Shown: positions 54,100 to 62,447 of the stretch, piece by piece
Layout: the number at the start of each line of letters is the position of its first letter
Position numbering within the stretch: position 1 is the first letter of the stretch
Source: Nonomuraea solani
GTDB lineage: Bacteria; Actinomycetota; Actinomycetes; Streptosporangiales; Streptosporangiaceae
Assembly: GCF_900108335.1 (NCBI RefSeq)
Contig: NZ_FNVT01000004.1
Location: forward strand, 558,001-622,000
Direction: 5' to 3'
Length of the DNA stretch: 64,000 bases
Program-made: the position numbers and the translations under genes
Notes under the pieces: model-generated
The model's input: only the letters and a program-made list of their open reading frames with translations
What the model was told of the DNA's origin: nothing
Databases searched by the model: none

Positions 54100-55421
54100 C
54101 CGGCACGGAGGTGCGCCCGCCGCTGGCGATGCGCGCCGTGCCGTTTCTTCCCCTGGGGCTGCTCGCGGCCCTGGGGGCGACCCTCGCGTACGTGGTGCGG
54201 CTGCCCTGCCGCACCGGAGGCTGGAACGACCAGGTCTCGACCTACACCAACTTCTGCTACACCGACATCTACCCTCTCTACTTCGACAGAGGGCTGAGCG
54301 AGCACAACCCCTACTTCGCCTTCGACCTGCCGTTCGACAAGCAGGTCGAATACCCGGTGGTGCTGGGCGAGGTCATGCAGGTGATCAGCTGGATCGCCCG
54401 GGCGCTGGAGCGGGAGGTGGCCGCGCAGGCGGTCCGCTTCTACGACCTCACGGTGCTCCTGCTCGGCGTCTGCCTGGTGCTGGGCGTGCTGCTGATGGCC
54501 GCGGTGGCGGGGCGCTCCCGGCCGTGGGACGCGCTCTGGTACGCCATCTCGCCCGCCGTGATCCTGGCCGCCTACATCAACTGGGACCTGGTGGCGGGCG
54601 TGCTCTGCATGGGCATGCTGCTGGCCTGGAAGTGGCGCTGGACGATCCCGGCCGGGATCCTGCTGGGGCTGGCGATCGCGACCAAGTTCTATCCGCTGAT
54701 GTTCGTGGGCGCGTTGTTCCTGCTCACGTTGCGTACCGCGAAATGGCGCACGTTCTTCGTCACGATGGCCTCGGCGGTGGGCGCCTGGCTCGTGGTCAAC
54801 CTGCCGTTCATGATCTTCGCGTGGGACGGCTGGCGCCGGTTCTACGTCTTCTCCCAGGAGCGCGGGGTCGACTGGGGCTCGCCGTGGCTGTTCTTCCAGC
54901 GCAAGGAATGGCCGGTCCTCGGCGAGGTCGACGTCAGCACGCTGGGCATGGTGACGCTGGCCCTCGCGTGCCTGGGCATCGCGGTGCTCACGCTGACCGC
55001 GCCGCGCCGGCCCCGGCTGGCGCAGATCTGCTTCCTGGCGCTGGCCGCCTTCATGATGACGAACAAGGTGTGGTCGCCGCAGTTCGTGCTCTGGCTGGTG
55101 CCGTTCGCCGTGCTGGCCAGGCCCAACTGGAAGCCGCTCGTGCTGTGGCAGCTCGCCGAGGTCTGGTACTTCATCGCGATCTGGCTCTATCTGCTCTCCC
55201 AGCCGCCGCTGGAGCGGGAGGACCTGGGCATCGGTGACGACACCTACTTCACCGCCGTCTGGGGCCGCGTCATCACCATCGGGATCATGATGGCCTTCGT
55301 GGTGCGCGACATCCTGCGCCCGGAGAAGGACGTGATCCGGCAGGCCGGCAACGACGACCGTGGGGGCGGCGTGTTCGACGGCGCGCCCGACCGGTTCGCG
55401 CTTTCCTCGCTGACCAAATGA
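54096..55421 (+). CDS. Membrane glycosyltransferase, GT87/DUF2029-like
   Basis: 441 aa, about ten transmembrane helices. The extracellular loop after helix 1 has NDQVSTYTNFCYTDIYPLYFDRGLSEHNPYFAFDLPFDKQVEYPVVLGEVM, with an acidic residue that is the likely catalytic aspartate of GT-C enzymes. Helices WDLVAGVLCMGMLLAWKWRW and LGLAIATKFYPLMFVGALFLL are typical of DUF2029 mannosyltransferases (Rv0051-like). Donor is presumably polyprenyl-phosphomannose. It overlaps ponA by 4 bp and the next gene by 4 bp, so the three form one operon. Confidence 0.8.
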   Translation: MTGTEVRPPLAMRAVPFLPLGLLAALGATLAYVVRLPCRTGGWNDQVSTYTNFCYTDIYPLYFDRGLSEHNPYFAFDLPFDKQVEYPVVLGEVMQVISWIARALEREVAAQAVRFYDLTVLLLGVCLVLGVLLMAAVAGRSRPWDALWYAISPAVILAAYINWDLVAGVLCMGMLLAWKWRWTIPAGILLGLAIATKFYPLMFVGALFLLTLRTAKWRTFFVTMASAVGAWLVVNLPFMIFAWDGWRRFYVFSQERGVDWGSPWLFFQRKEWPVLGEVDVSTLGMVTLALACLGIAVLTLTAPRRPRLAQICFLALAAFMMTNKVWSPQFVLWLVPFAVLARPNWKPLVLWQLAEVWYFIAIWLYLLSQPPLEREDLGIGDDTYFTAVWGRVITIGIMMAFVVRDILRPEKDVIRQAGNDDRGGGVFDGAPDRFALSSLTK

Positions 55422-56482
55422 TCACACGCTCGGCCGGGCGGGACGCGCTGCTGCTCTGGTTCGGCTCGCGGGCCGGGCTGCTGATCGCGACCCTGCTCGG
55501 CGTCGCGCTGGGCGAATATCTCAACAAGTGGCACAAGTGGGACGCCACGCTGTTCGTCACGATCGCCCAGTACGGCTACGACGGCGAGCCCGGCAAGGAC
55601 CCGGACGAGGGGCTGCCGGCGTTCTTCCCCGGGTTCCCGTCGATCCTGCGCTTGGTGCACTTCGTCATCCCGGACTGGACGGCGGCCGGGATGCTGATCT
55701 CGCTGGTCGCCGGGGCGGTGGCCATGGTGGCGCTGGCCCGGCTGGCCGAGCTCGAAGGCGTCAACGGCTGGATGGCCGTGCTGGCGCTGCTGCTCTTCCC
55801 GACGGCGGTGTTCCTGTCGGCGGGCTACAGCGAGTCGCTCTTCCTGGCCTTCGCGATCCCGGCGTGGCTGGCGGCCCGGCGGGGGCAGTGGGCGGCGGCG
55901 GTGTTCCTGGCCGCGGGGGCGTCCTGCGTGCGGATCACGGGGTTGTTCCTGGCGATCGCGCTGGTGGTGGAGTTTTTCGCCGGTAGGGAGTCGTGGCGGC
56001 AGGCGGGGTGGCTGGTGGTGCCGTTCGTGCCGCTGGTCGCGTACTCGTACTACCACTACAGCAGGTCGGGCGACTGGCTGGCGTGGAAGCACGCGCAGGA
56101 GGCCGGCTGGGGGCGTGACTTCGCGTGGCCGTGGGAGGCGTGGGGGACCACCTGGAGCCAGGCCATGGGCTCCGGCGACTTCGCGGTGGCCTTCCGGATG
56201 GAGATCGTCGGGGCCGTGGTGGCCGTGGCCGTGCTGGGGTGGCTGCTCGCGCTGCGCAGGTGGAGCGAGGCCGTCTACACGGGTACGCAGGCGGCGGCGC
56301 TCATGACCTCGGCCTACTACCTGTCGATCCCGCGCATGCTGCTGCTGTGGTTTCCGCTGTGGATCCTCATCGCCAGGGTCGCGACCAGGAGGGCGTGGGT
56401 GTTCGCCCTCTACGGGCTGATCTCCGGGCCGCTCATGCTGGGCAACGCCGGGCGGTTCCTCAGCGGAGCGTGGGCGGGCTGA
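55418..56482 (+). CDS. PIG-V-like mannosyltransferase family membrane protein
   Basis: 354 aa, about nine transmembrane helices. A WDA motif (NKWHKWDATLFVTIAQYGYD), an FFPGFPSILRLVHFV loop and a helix with GYSESLFLAFAIPAWLAA are characteristic of the PIG-V-like mannosyltransferase group, which act on lipid-linked or protein substrates outside the membrane. It starts 4 bp inside the preceding glycosyltransferase. Together with ponA and DUF2029 it suggests envelope glycan synthesis; substrates are inferred only by family. Confidence 0.78.
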   Translation: MITRSAGRDALLLWFGSRAGLLIATLLGVALGEYLNKWHKWDATLFVTIAQYGYDGEPGKDPDEGLPAFFPGFPSILRLVHFVIPDWTAAGMLISLVAGAVAMVALARLAELEGVNGWMAVLALLLFPTAVFLSAGYSESLFLAFAIPAWLAARRGQWAAAVFLAAGASCVRITGLFLAIALVVEFFAGRESWRQAGWLVVPFVPLVAYSYYHYSRSGDWLAWKHAQEAGWGRDFAWPWEAWGTTWSQAMGSGDFAVAFRMEIVGAVVAVAVLGWLLALRRWSEAVYTGTQAAALMTSAYYLSIPRMLLLWFPLWILIARVATRRAWVFALYGLISGPLMLGNAGRFLSGAWAG

Positions 56483-56521
56483 TCTCTCTACCCGTTTTCT
56501 CGTCTCGGTAATCCAGAAAAG

Positions 56522-56530
56522 TTATCCACA
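56522..56530 (+). promoter_or_regulatory. Single perfect DnaA box
   Basis: TTATCCACA in the gap between the mannosyltransferase and endonuclease IV genes; the surrounding GTTATCCACAGGCTGTG also occurs in oriC at 20717. Confidence 0.5.
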
Positions 56531-56545
56531 GGCTGTGTGTATTCT

Positions 56546-57295
56546 CTAGAGGTTCTTCCTCAGGAACGCGATGTCGTCGGCCTGACCCGCGGCGGGCGTC
56601 TCCACCACGATCGGCGCGCCGGCCGCGCGGCAGACCGCCAGGATCAGCTCGGGGTCGATCTTTCCCTGGCCCAGGTTGGCGTGGCGGTCGGCGCCGGAGT
56701 CGAAGTCGTCGCGCGAGTCGTTGCAGTGGACGAGGTCGATGCGGCCGGTGATGGCCTTGACCCGCTCGACCAGGTCGACCAGCTCCTCGCCGCCCGCGTG
56801 GGCGTGGCAGGTGTCGAGGCAGAAGCCCACGTCGAACCCGTCGAGGGCGTCCCAGAGGCGGGCGATGCGCTCCAGCTTGCGGGCCATCGCGTTGCCGCCG
56901 CCCGCGGTGTTCTCGATCAGCACGGGGATGGGGCACTCCATGCGCTCGAACACCTTGCGCCAGTTGTCGAACCCGGCCTGGGGATCGTCGTTCTTGTTCA
57001 CGTGGCCGCCGTGCACGATCAGGCCCTTGGCGCCGAGCCCGGCGGCCGCCTTCAAATGCTGTTCGAGCAGCTTGCGGCTGGGGATCCTGATGCGGTTGTT
57101 GGGGGTCGCCACGTTGATCAGGTAGGGGGCGTGGATGTAGACGTCGACGCCTTCGACCGGCTTGGCGGGCAGCACGGGCTTGTCGTAACCCTGGGGATCA
57201 CCGAGGAAGAACTGCACCACCTCGGCGCCCACCTCCTCGGCGTGGGCGGCGGGGTCGTCCTGGTCGACATGGGCTCCGATGCGCGGCATGTGCAC
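56546..57295 (-). CDS. nfo: Endonuclease IV (AP endonuclease)
   Basis: 249 aa. The TIM-barrel with metal-binding signature DVGFCLDTCHAHAGGEELVDLV, VYIHAPYLINVATPNNRIRIPS, KGLIVHGGHVNKNDD, CPIPVLIENTAGGGNAMARKLERI and VHCNDSRDDFDSGADRHANLGQGKID are diagnostic. It cuts abasic sites in base-excision repair using three zinc ions. It is somewhat shorter than the 280-aa E. coli protein. Divergent from a 58-aa membrane peptide gene. Confidence 0.94.
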   Translation of the reverse strand: MHMPRIGAHVDQDDPAAHAEEVGAEVVQFFLGDPQGYDKPVLPAKPVEGVDVYIHAPYLINVATPNNRIRIPSRKLLEQHLKAAAGLGAKGLIVHGGHVNKNDDPQAGFDNWRKVFERMECPIPVLIENTAGGGNAMARKLERIARLWDALDGFDVGFCLDTCHAHAGGEELVDLVERVKAITGRIDLVHCNDSRDDFDSGADRHANLGQGKIDPELILAVCRAAGAPIVVETPAAGQADDIAFLRKNL

Positions 57296-57364
57296 GAGCC
57301 TATCCGTTTGGCGGAGGCGTACCAGGGCAGTCGGGAGACACCCCCTACCCGAGGAGAGAACGCT

Positions 57365-57541
57365 ATGAGCCGCTGGCGCTTACGAGCGCTCATCGTCTTG
57401 ATCTACGTCATCGTGGGCATCTACGTCGCCTGGCTGTACGACTACATCACTCCAGGGCTGCTGAAGGATCTGGCCGAGGCGCTGCTGGCCGTCTTCCTGT
57501 GGTTCCTGGTCCTGCTCGGCATCGACCTGAACATCGGGTGA
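57365..57541 (+). CDS. 58-aa membrane protein
   Basis: Starts at ATG 57365 with GAGGAGA upstream. It reads SRWRLRALIVLIYVIVGIYVAWLYDYI, one hydrophobic helix, a short polar stretch (TPGLLKDLAE), then a second helix (ALLAVFLWFLVLLGIDLNIG). A strong terminator follows 12 bp later, which supports a real gene. No known family recognised. Confidence 0.7.
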   Translation: MSRWRLRALIVLIYVIVGIYVAWLYDYITPGLLKDLAEALLAVFLWFLVLLGIDLNIG

Positions 57542-57553
57542 TCCACATATCGA

Positions 57554-57583
57554 ACGGCCCCGGGAGCGCACCGGGGCCGTTTT
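57554..57583 (+). terminator. Rho-independent terminator
   Basis: ACGGCCCCGG (57554-57563) pairs with CCGGGGCCGT (57571-57580), then TTT, with a 7-nt loop. Ends the 58-aa gene. Confidence 0.85.
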
Positions 57584-57586
57584 ACG

Positions 57587-57910
57587 TTAGTTCGGCATGA
57601 AACCGCCGTGGGCGATGCCGAGCGCGGCCCCGACGAACGAGCCCACGAGCCCGATGATGTTGAGCGAACGCTGCGGCGTGGTCGCCGAGACGTACTGAGA
57701 GTAGAGGCCGATGCCGAAGCCCAGGGTGCCGACCCACGCGGAGATCGCGTGCGCGACCAGCCAGAACGTGGAAATGAAGGCGATCACGCCCAGCGTGATC
57801 GTGACGACGGACAGGACGTTTTCCACCGGGTGCGGACGTCCGTCCGTGTTGAGCGTGAGCCTGAACCGCTCCCTTTCGGAGGGTTGAAGCACATGTGGCA
57901 CAGCCACCAC
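57587..57910 (-). CDS. Conserved actinobacterial small membrane protein
   Basis: 107 aa with three transmembrane helices (VLSVVTITLGVIAFISTFWLVAHAISAWVGTLGFGIGLYSQY; SLNIIGLVGSFVGAALGIAHGGF). The N-terminus is polar (PHVLQPSERERFRLTLNTDGRPHP). Unknown function. It lies next to rpsF, in the opposite direction, so the shared 182-bp gap holds both promoters. Confidence 0.7.
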   Translation of the reverse strand: MVAVPHVLQPSERERFRLTLNTDGRPHPVENVLSVVTITLGVIAFISTFWLVAHAISAWVGTLGFGIGLYSQYVSATTPQRSLNIIGLVGSFVGAALGIAHGGFMPN

Positions 57911-58092
57911 CCCCTTGGTTTCCTACAGGCCTTCCCACCTACCAGCGGCTGGTAACCTGGGCACGCTGCGTTGTGATGGGTGATCCATCAACCCGGGGCG
58001 CCGAAATGGGCCGCCCAGGGCAAGACGTCAGCGTCCTCCTGTCACGGCAGAGTGTCGTGACCGCAAGAGTCCAGAGGAGGTTGGAGTCCCGC

Positions 58093-58383
58093 ATGCGTCG
58101 TTACGAAGTAATGGTCATTCTGGACCCTTCGCTCGATGAGCGCACTGTCGCGCCGTCCCTCGACCAGTTCCTCACCGTGGTCCGCACTGACGGCGGCACC
58201 GTGGAGAAGGTCGACGTCTGGGGCCGTCGCCGTCTCGCCTACGACATCGACAAGAAGTCGGAAGGCATCTACGCCGTCATCGACCTGTCCGCGGAGCCCG
58301 CGACGGTCAAGGAGCTCGACCGCCAGATGAACCTCAACGAGGGCATTCTGCGCACCAAGGTCCTGCGTCCGGACGTGCACTAA
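58093..58383 (+). CDS. rpsF: 30S ribosomal protein S6
   Basis: 96 aa from ATG 58093; the frame is open to 57895, but MRRYEVMVILDPSLDERTVAPSL is the universal S6 start. Conserved VEKVDVWGRRRLAYDIDKKSEGIYAVIDL follows. S6 binds the 16S rRNA platform with S18, encoded in the same operon. A small hairpin (GTCACG 58041-58046 with CGTGAC 58056-58061) is in the leader; it may relate to S6:S18 autoregulation, which I could not confirm. Confidence 0.96.
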   Translation: MRRYEVMVILDPSLDERTVAPSLDQFLTVVRTDGGTVEKVDVWGRRRLAYDIDKKSEGIYAVIDLSAEPATVKELDRQMNLNEGILRTKVLRPDVH

Positions 58384-58453
58384 TTCTGTCGGGGTCTCCC
58401 CGTACATTGAGCCGTAACCCAAGCGAAGGCGTGCAGGAAGGCGAGCGCTAGCC

Positions 58454-59032
58454 ATGGCAGCAGGCGACACCGTAATCACCATCGTCGGCAACCTGGTCGA
58501 CGACCCGGAGCTGCGCTTCACCCCAACGGGGCAAGCGGTGGCTCGATTCCGCATCGCGTCCACTCCGCGGTTCATGGATCGCCAGACCAACGAGTGGAAG
58601 GATGGCGAGAGCCTCTTTCTGACCTGCAACGTGTGGCGGCAGGCGGCGGAGAACGCCGCCGAGAGCCTCCAGCGCGGCATGCGGGTCATCGTGCAGGGGC
58701 GGCTCAAGCAGAGGTCTTACGAGACCAAGGAAGGCGAGAAGCGCACGGTCTATGAGGTCGAGGTCGACGAGGTCGGCCCGTCTCTGCGCAACGCCACGGC
58801 CAAGGTCAACCGCACCTCCCGTCAGGGTGGCGGCGGTGGGGGCGGCGGCTTCGGCGGCGGCCCGGCCGACGACCCGTGGGCGTCCGCGACGCCGGCTCCG
58901 TCCCAGGGCGGCGGCGGCTTCCAGGGCGGCGGCGGTGGCGGCGGCTACGGCGGCGGCGGTGGTGGCCAGCAGCAGGGCGGCGGCGGCTTCGGCGGCGGCG
59001 GCAACGACTTCAGCGACGAACCGCCTTTCTAA
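58454..59032 (+). CDS. ssb: Single-stranded DNA-binding protein
   Basis: 192 aa. The OB-fold opens GDTVITIVGNLVDDPELRFTPTGQAVARFRIASTPRF and has VWRQAAENAAESLQRGMRVIVQGRLKQRSYETKEGEKRTVYEVEVDEVGPSL. A long Gly-rich linker (residues about 125-180) is followed by the acidic tip DFSDEPPF that recruits replication proteins. It lies between rpsF and rpsR, the usual place. Confidence 0.97.
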   Translation: MAAGDTVITIVGNLVDDPELRFTPTGQAVARFRIASTPRFMDRQTNEWKDGESLFLTCNVWRQAAENAAESLQRGMRVIVQGRLKQRSYETKEGEKRTVYEVEVDEVGPSLRNATAKVNRTSRQGGGGGGGGFGGGPADDPWASATPAPSQGGGGFQGGGGGGGYGGGGGGQQQGGGGFGGGGNDFSDEPPF

Positions 59033-59095
59033 ATCCAGTCCACAAGCCCGAGTCCATTCCCGCTCTGACGGCGGGGCTCTGAAAGGAGCACCACG

Positions 59096-59332
59096 ATGGC
59101 AAAGCCGGCACTGCGCAAGCCCAAGAAGAAGGTTTGCCTGTTCTGCCACGACAAGATCTCCTACGTCGACTACAAGGACACGGCGCTGCTGCGGAAGTTC
59201 ATTTCCGACCGCGGCAAGATCCGTGCTCGCCGGGTGACGGGCAACTGCACCCAGCACCAGCGCGACGTGGCGACCGCGATCAAGAACGCCCGTGAGGTGG
59301 CTCTGCTGCCTTACACGAGCACCGCGCGCTAA
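59096..59332 (+). CDS. rpsR: 30S ribosomal protein S18 (Cys-containing form)
   Basis: 78 aa. KKKVCLFCHDKISYVDYKDTALLRKFISDRGKIRARRVTGNCTQHQRDVATAIKNAREVALLPY is S18. The CLFC and NCTQH residues are the zinc-binding positions of C+ S18, so this is the zinc form; actinobacteria often have a second, zinc-free copy elsewhere. Operon with ssb and rplI. Confidence 0.97.
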   Translation: MAKPALRKPKKKVCLFCHDKISYVDYKDTALLRKFISDRGKIRARRVTGNCTQHQRDVATAIKNAREVALLPYTSTAR

Positions 59333-59346
59333 GGAGGCCTGCCGAT

Positions 59347-59793
59347 ATGAAGCTCATCCTCACCAACGAGGTCTCCGGCCTCGGCGCCCCTGGCGACGTC
59401 GTCGAGGTCAAGGACGGCTACGGCCGCAACTACCTCATCCCGCGCGGCTTCGCCATGCGGTGGACGCGCGGCGCCGAGAAGCAGATCGAGACCATTCGCA
59501 AGTCTCGTGACGCTCGCGAGATCCGCGACCTGGGCACCGCGAAGGAGGTCGCCGGCCAGCTCGGCGCCCTGCGCGTGCGCCTGTCGACCCGCGCGGGCGA
59601 CTCCGGCCGCCTGTTCGGCTCGATCACCACGGGCGACATCGCCGACGCCGTCAAGGCGGCCGGTGGCCCGGTGCTCGACCGTCGTCGCATCGAGATCGTC
59701 AACCCGATCAAGAGCGTCGGCTCCCACAAGGTCAAGGTCAAGCTCCACCCCGAGGTGTCGGCCGCGGTCGACGTCGAGGTCGTTGCTGGTTGA
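59347..59793 (+). CDS. rplI: 50S ribosomal protein L9
   Basis: 148 aa. MKLILTNEVSGLGAPGDVVEVKDGYGRNYLIPRGFAM is the L9 N-domain, followed by the long helix and the C-domain (GRLFGSITTGDIADAVKAAGGPVLDRRRIEI). 14 bp after rpsR; ends at a strong terminator. Confidence 0.97.
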   Translation: MKLILTNEVSGLGAPGDVVEVKDGYGRNYLIPRGFAMRWTRGAEKQIETIRKSRDAREIRDLGTAKEVAGQLGALRVRLSTRAGDSGRLFGSITTGDIADAVKAAGGPVLDRRRIEIVNPIKSVGSHKVKVKLHPEVSAAVDVEVVAG

Positions 59794-59810
59794 TCCGCCT
59801 TCGGTGAAAG

Positions 59811-59839
59811 ACCTCCCCCTGTTCGGGGGGAGGTTTTTT
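59811..59839 (+). terminator. Terminator of the rpsF-ssb-rpsR-rplI operon
   Basis: CCTCCCCC (59812-59819) pairs with GGGGGAGG (59826-59833), followed by TTTTTTGCTTTTT. Confidence 0.9.
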
Positions 59840-60016
59840 GCTTTTTACGCGAGCCGTGACCGGCCACTCGCCGCACTCCGGCCGGGGGCCCTCCAGGAAA
59901 CGGCCTCTGACCCTTCACCGCCTGATCGCCGTAACGCGAGCCGGGGACGGGATTCCCTATTCGGTCGGCGTAGAATGCCTTCGTTTCTCTGGCACGTTCC
60001 CCCTGGAGGCTTGGCC

Positions 60017-60871
60017 ATGGCCCGTCCCCTGATGCTGCTCGCGCTCGCGGTGGCGGTCGTCGGTTGTGCGCCGGTCGACAATACGGCGAGCACCACGGCC
60101 GCCCCCACGTCGTCCACCGCCTGTGCCAAGGAGCAGCTCAAGCTCCGCACGCCGGGCAAACTGACCATCGGCACCGACAAGCCCGCCTTCGAGCCCTGGT
60201 TCAAGGACGACGACCCGGCCAACGGGCAGGGGTTCGAGAGCGCGGTGGCGTTCGCTGTGGCGGGGGAGCTCGGTTTCGACCGCAGCGAGGTGCAGTGGAG
60301 CACGGTGAAGTTCGACTCCGCGTTCGCGCCCGGTGAGAAGCAGTTCGACTTCGACATCAACCAGGTCTCGATCACGCCGGCCCGGGCGAAGGCGGTCGAC
60401 TTCAGCAAGGGCTACTACACGGTCAAGCAGGCGATCGTGGCGGTCGAGGGGAGCAAGTTCGCCGGGGCGAAGAGCCTGGCCGAGCTGAAGGACGCGAAGA
60501 TCGGCGTACAGGTCGGGACGACGTCGCTCGCCGCGGTCAAGGACGTCATCAAGCCCGCCGACGACCCCAACGTCTACAACGAGCAGATCGACGCCGTGAA
60601 CGCGCTGAAGAACGAGCAGGTGGACGCGCTGGTCGTGGACCTGCCGACGGCCTTCTACGTGACGGCGGCCCAGGTCGAGAAGTCCAAGATCGTGGGCCAG
60701 TTCAGCTCGACGGGTGGCGCGCCGGAGGAGTTCGGGCTGGTCATGGAGAAGGGCAGCGCGCTCAAGCCGTGCGTCGACAAGGCCGTGGACGCGCTGAAGT
60801 CCAAGGGTGACCTGGCCAAGATCGAGCAGGAGTGGCTCAGCTCGGCCGCGGGCGCACCCGAGCTCCAATGA
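60017..60871 (+). CDS. Polar amino-acid ABC transporter, substrate-binding lipoprotein
   Basis: 284 aa from ATG 60017 with GGAGG 7 bp upstream; the long frame to 59507 runs back through rplI in another frame and is spurious. A lipoprotein signal (RPLMLLALAVAVVGC) is followed by the family-3 solute-binding fold: LTIGTDKPAFEPWFKDDDPANGQGFESAVAFAVAGELGF, FDFDINQVSITPARAKAVDFSKGYY, IGVQVGTTS, DALVVDLPTAFYV. These match amino-acid binding proteins such as glutamate/glutamine/cystine types. It starts the operon with permease and ATPase. Confidence 0.9.
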   Translation: MARPLMLLALAVAVVGCAPVDNTASTTAAPTSSTACAKEQLKLRTPGKLTIGTDKPAFEPWFKDDDPANGQGFESAVAFAVAGELGFDRSEVQWSTVKFDSAFAPGEKQFDFDINQVSITPARAKAVDFSKGYYTVKQAIVAVEGSKFAGAKSLAELKDAKIGVQVGTTSLAAVKDVIKPADDPNVYNEQIDAVNALKNEQVDALVVDLPTAFYVTAAQVEKSKIVGQFSSTGGAPEEFGLVMEKGSALKPCVDKAVDALKSKGDLAKIEQEWLSSAAGAPELQ

Positions 60872-61707
60872 GCGAATGGGTCAAGTCGGAGCGGCAGGCC
60901 GAGCGGGAGCGGATCCGCAGGTCCCGTGCCCGCCGCTCGACCTCGATCGCGACGGGCTCGACGATCGTCTTCATCGTCCTGGCGATCTGGATCGTCACCA
61001 ACTCGCCCGGCTGGCCGCGGGTGCGGGCGACGTTCTTCTCCTGGGACCACTTCACCAAGGCGTTTCCCGACGTGCTGAGCGGGTTCATGCTCAACGTCAA
61101 GATCTTCCTGATTGCCGAGGTGCTGATCCTCGTCGTCGGCCTGCTGGTGGCGCTGGCCAGGGGCATCAAGACGCCGGCGTTCTTCCCGATCCGCGCGCTG
61201 GCCACGCTGTACACCGACATCTTCCGTGGCGTGCCGACGCTGCTGGTGATCTATCTGGTCGGGTTCGGGCTGCCCGCGCTCAGGCTGCAGGGCATTCCGT
61301 CCGACCTGGTGACGCTGGGCATCATCGCGCTGACGCTGTCTTATGGCGCGTACGTGGCCGAGGTGTTCCGGTCCGGCATCGAGTCCATCCACCCCAGCCA
61401 GGTGGCGGCGGCCCGCTCCCTCGGGCTGAGCCACCTCAAGACCACGCGGTTCGTGGTGTTGCCGCAGGCCACCCGCAGGGTCGTGCCGCCACTGCTGAAC
61501 GAATTCGTCTCGCTGCAGAAGGACACCGCGCTGGTGGCCACCCTCGGGCCGCTGGAGGCGCTCAGGCAGGCGCAGATCTACGCGGCCGGCAATTTCAACT
61601 TCACTCCCTACCTGGCCTCGGCGTTGCTGTTCATCCTGCTCACCATCCCCATGGCCCGGTTCACCGACCACCTGGCCGCCCGGACGCGCAGGAGGCGCGG
61701 CGCATGA
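60868..61707 (+). CDS. Polar amino-acid ABC transporter permease
   Basis: 279 aa from ATG 60868, overlapping the binding protein by 4 bp. The His/Glu/Gln/Arg-type permease motif is ARSLGLSHLKTTRFVVLPQATRRVVPPLLNEFVSLQKDTALVATLG, with the EAA loop, preceded by FRGVPTLLVIYLVGFGLPAL. About five or six transmembrane helices. It is likely a homodimer, because only one permease gene is present. A basic N-terminus (SERQAERERIRRSRARRS) precedes helix 1. Confidence 0.92.
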   Translation: MSEWVKSERQAERERIRRSRARRSTSIATGSTIVFIVLAIWIVTNSPGWPRVRATFFSWDHFTKAFPDVLSGFMLNVKIFLIAEVLILVVGLLVALARGIKTPAFFPIRALATLYTDIFRGVPTLLVIYLVGFGLPALRLQGIPSDLVTLGIIALTLSYGAYVAEVFRSGIESIHPSQVAAARSLGLSHLKTTRFVVLPQATRRVVPPLLNEFVSLQKDTALVATLGPLEALRQAQIYAAGNFNFTPYLASALLFILLTIPMARFTDHLAARTRRRRGA

Positions 61708-62447
61708 GTCTGCTGACAGTTGAAGGGGTGTGGAAGAACTTCGGCGACCACAGCGTGCTGCGCGGCATCGACCTGGAGGTGCGCCCGCACGAGGTGGTGA
61801 GCCTGATCGGCGCTTCCGGCTCGGGCAAGTCCACGCTCCTGCGCTGCGTCAACCTGCTGGAGACGGTCGACGACGGCACCATCCACCTGGACGGCGAGGA
61901 GATCACCGACCCGCGTGTGAAGGTCGACGACGTGCGCAAGCGGCTGGGCATCGTGTTCCAGGCGTTCAACCTGTTCCCGCACATGACCGTGCTGGACAAC
62001 ATCACGCTGGCGCCCCGCCAGGTGCACGGGGCAGGCCGGGCGCAGGCGGAGGAGCAGGCGTTCGGGCTGCTGGCCAGGTTCGGGCTGGGGGACAAGGCGC
62101 GGGCCTACCCCGACCAGCTTTCGGGCGGGCAGCAGCAGCGGGTGGCCATCGTCCGGGCCATGGCCACGCAGCCCAGGTTGCTGCTGCTCGACGAGGTCAC
62201 CTCGGCGCTCGACCCCGAGCTGGTGGTCGAGGTGCTGGGGGTGATCAGGGAGCTCAAGGGGTCGGGCATGACGATGATCCTCACGACGCACGAGATGAGC
62301 TTCTGCCGCGACATCTCGGACACCGTCTGCTTTCTCGACGGCGGCGTGCTCCTGGAGAAGGGGCCGCCAGAGAAGATCTTCACCGAGCCGGAGCACACGC
62401 GTACCCAGGAGTTCCTGCGCAGCGTGCTGGAGTCGGGGCGGTTCTAG
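61704..62447 (+). CDS. Polar amino-acid ABC transporter ATP-binding protein
   Basis: 247 aa from ATG 61704, overlapping the permease by 4 bp. Walker A GASGSGKSTLLR, Q-loop FQAFNLFPHMTVLDNI, signature LSGGQQQRVAIVRAMA, Walker B LLLLDEVTSALDPEL, and H-loop TTHEMSF are complete. GlnQ/HisP family. Convergent with the APC permease, overlapping it by 4 bp. Confidence 0.96.
   Translation: MSLLTVEGVWKNFGDHSVLRGIDLEVRPHEVVSLIGASGSGKSTLLRCVNLLETVDDGTIHLDGEEITDPRVKVDDVRKRLGIVFQAFNLFPHMTVLDNITLAPRQVHGAGRAQAEEQAFGLLARFGLGDKARAYPDQLSGGQQQRVAIVRAMATQPRLLLLDEVTSALDPELVVEVLGVIRELKGSGMTMILTTHEMSFCRDISDTVCFLDGGVLLEKGPPEKIFTEPEHTRTQEFLRSVLESGRF

Noticed and set aside
59507..60016. Upstream extension of the binding-protein frame through rplI
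   Set aside because: It overlaps rplI in another frame; lipoprotein signal and GGAGG fix the start at 60017.
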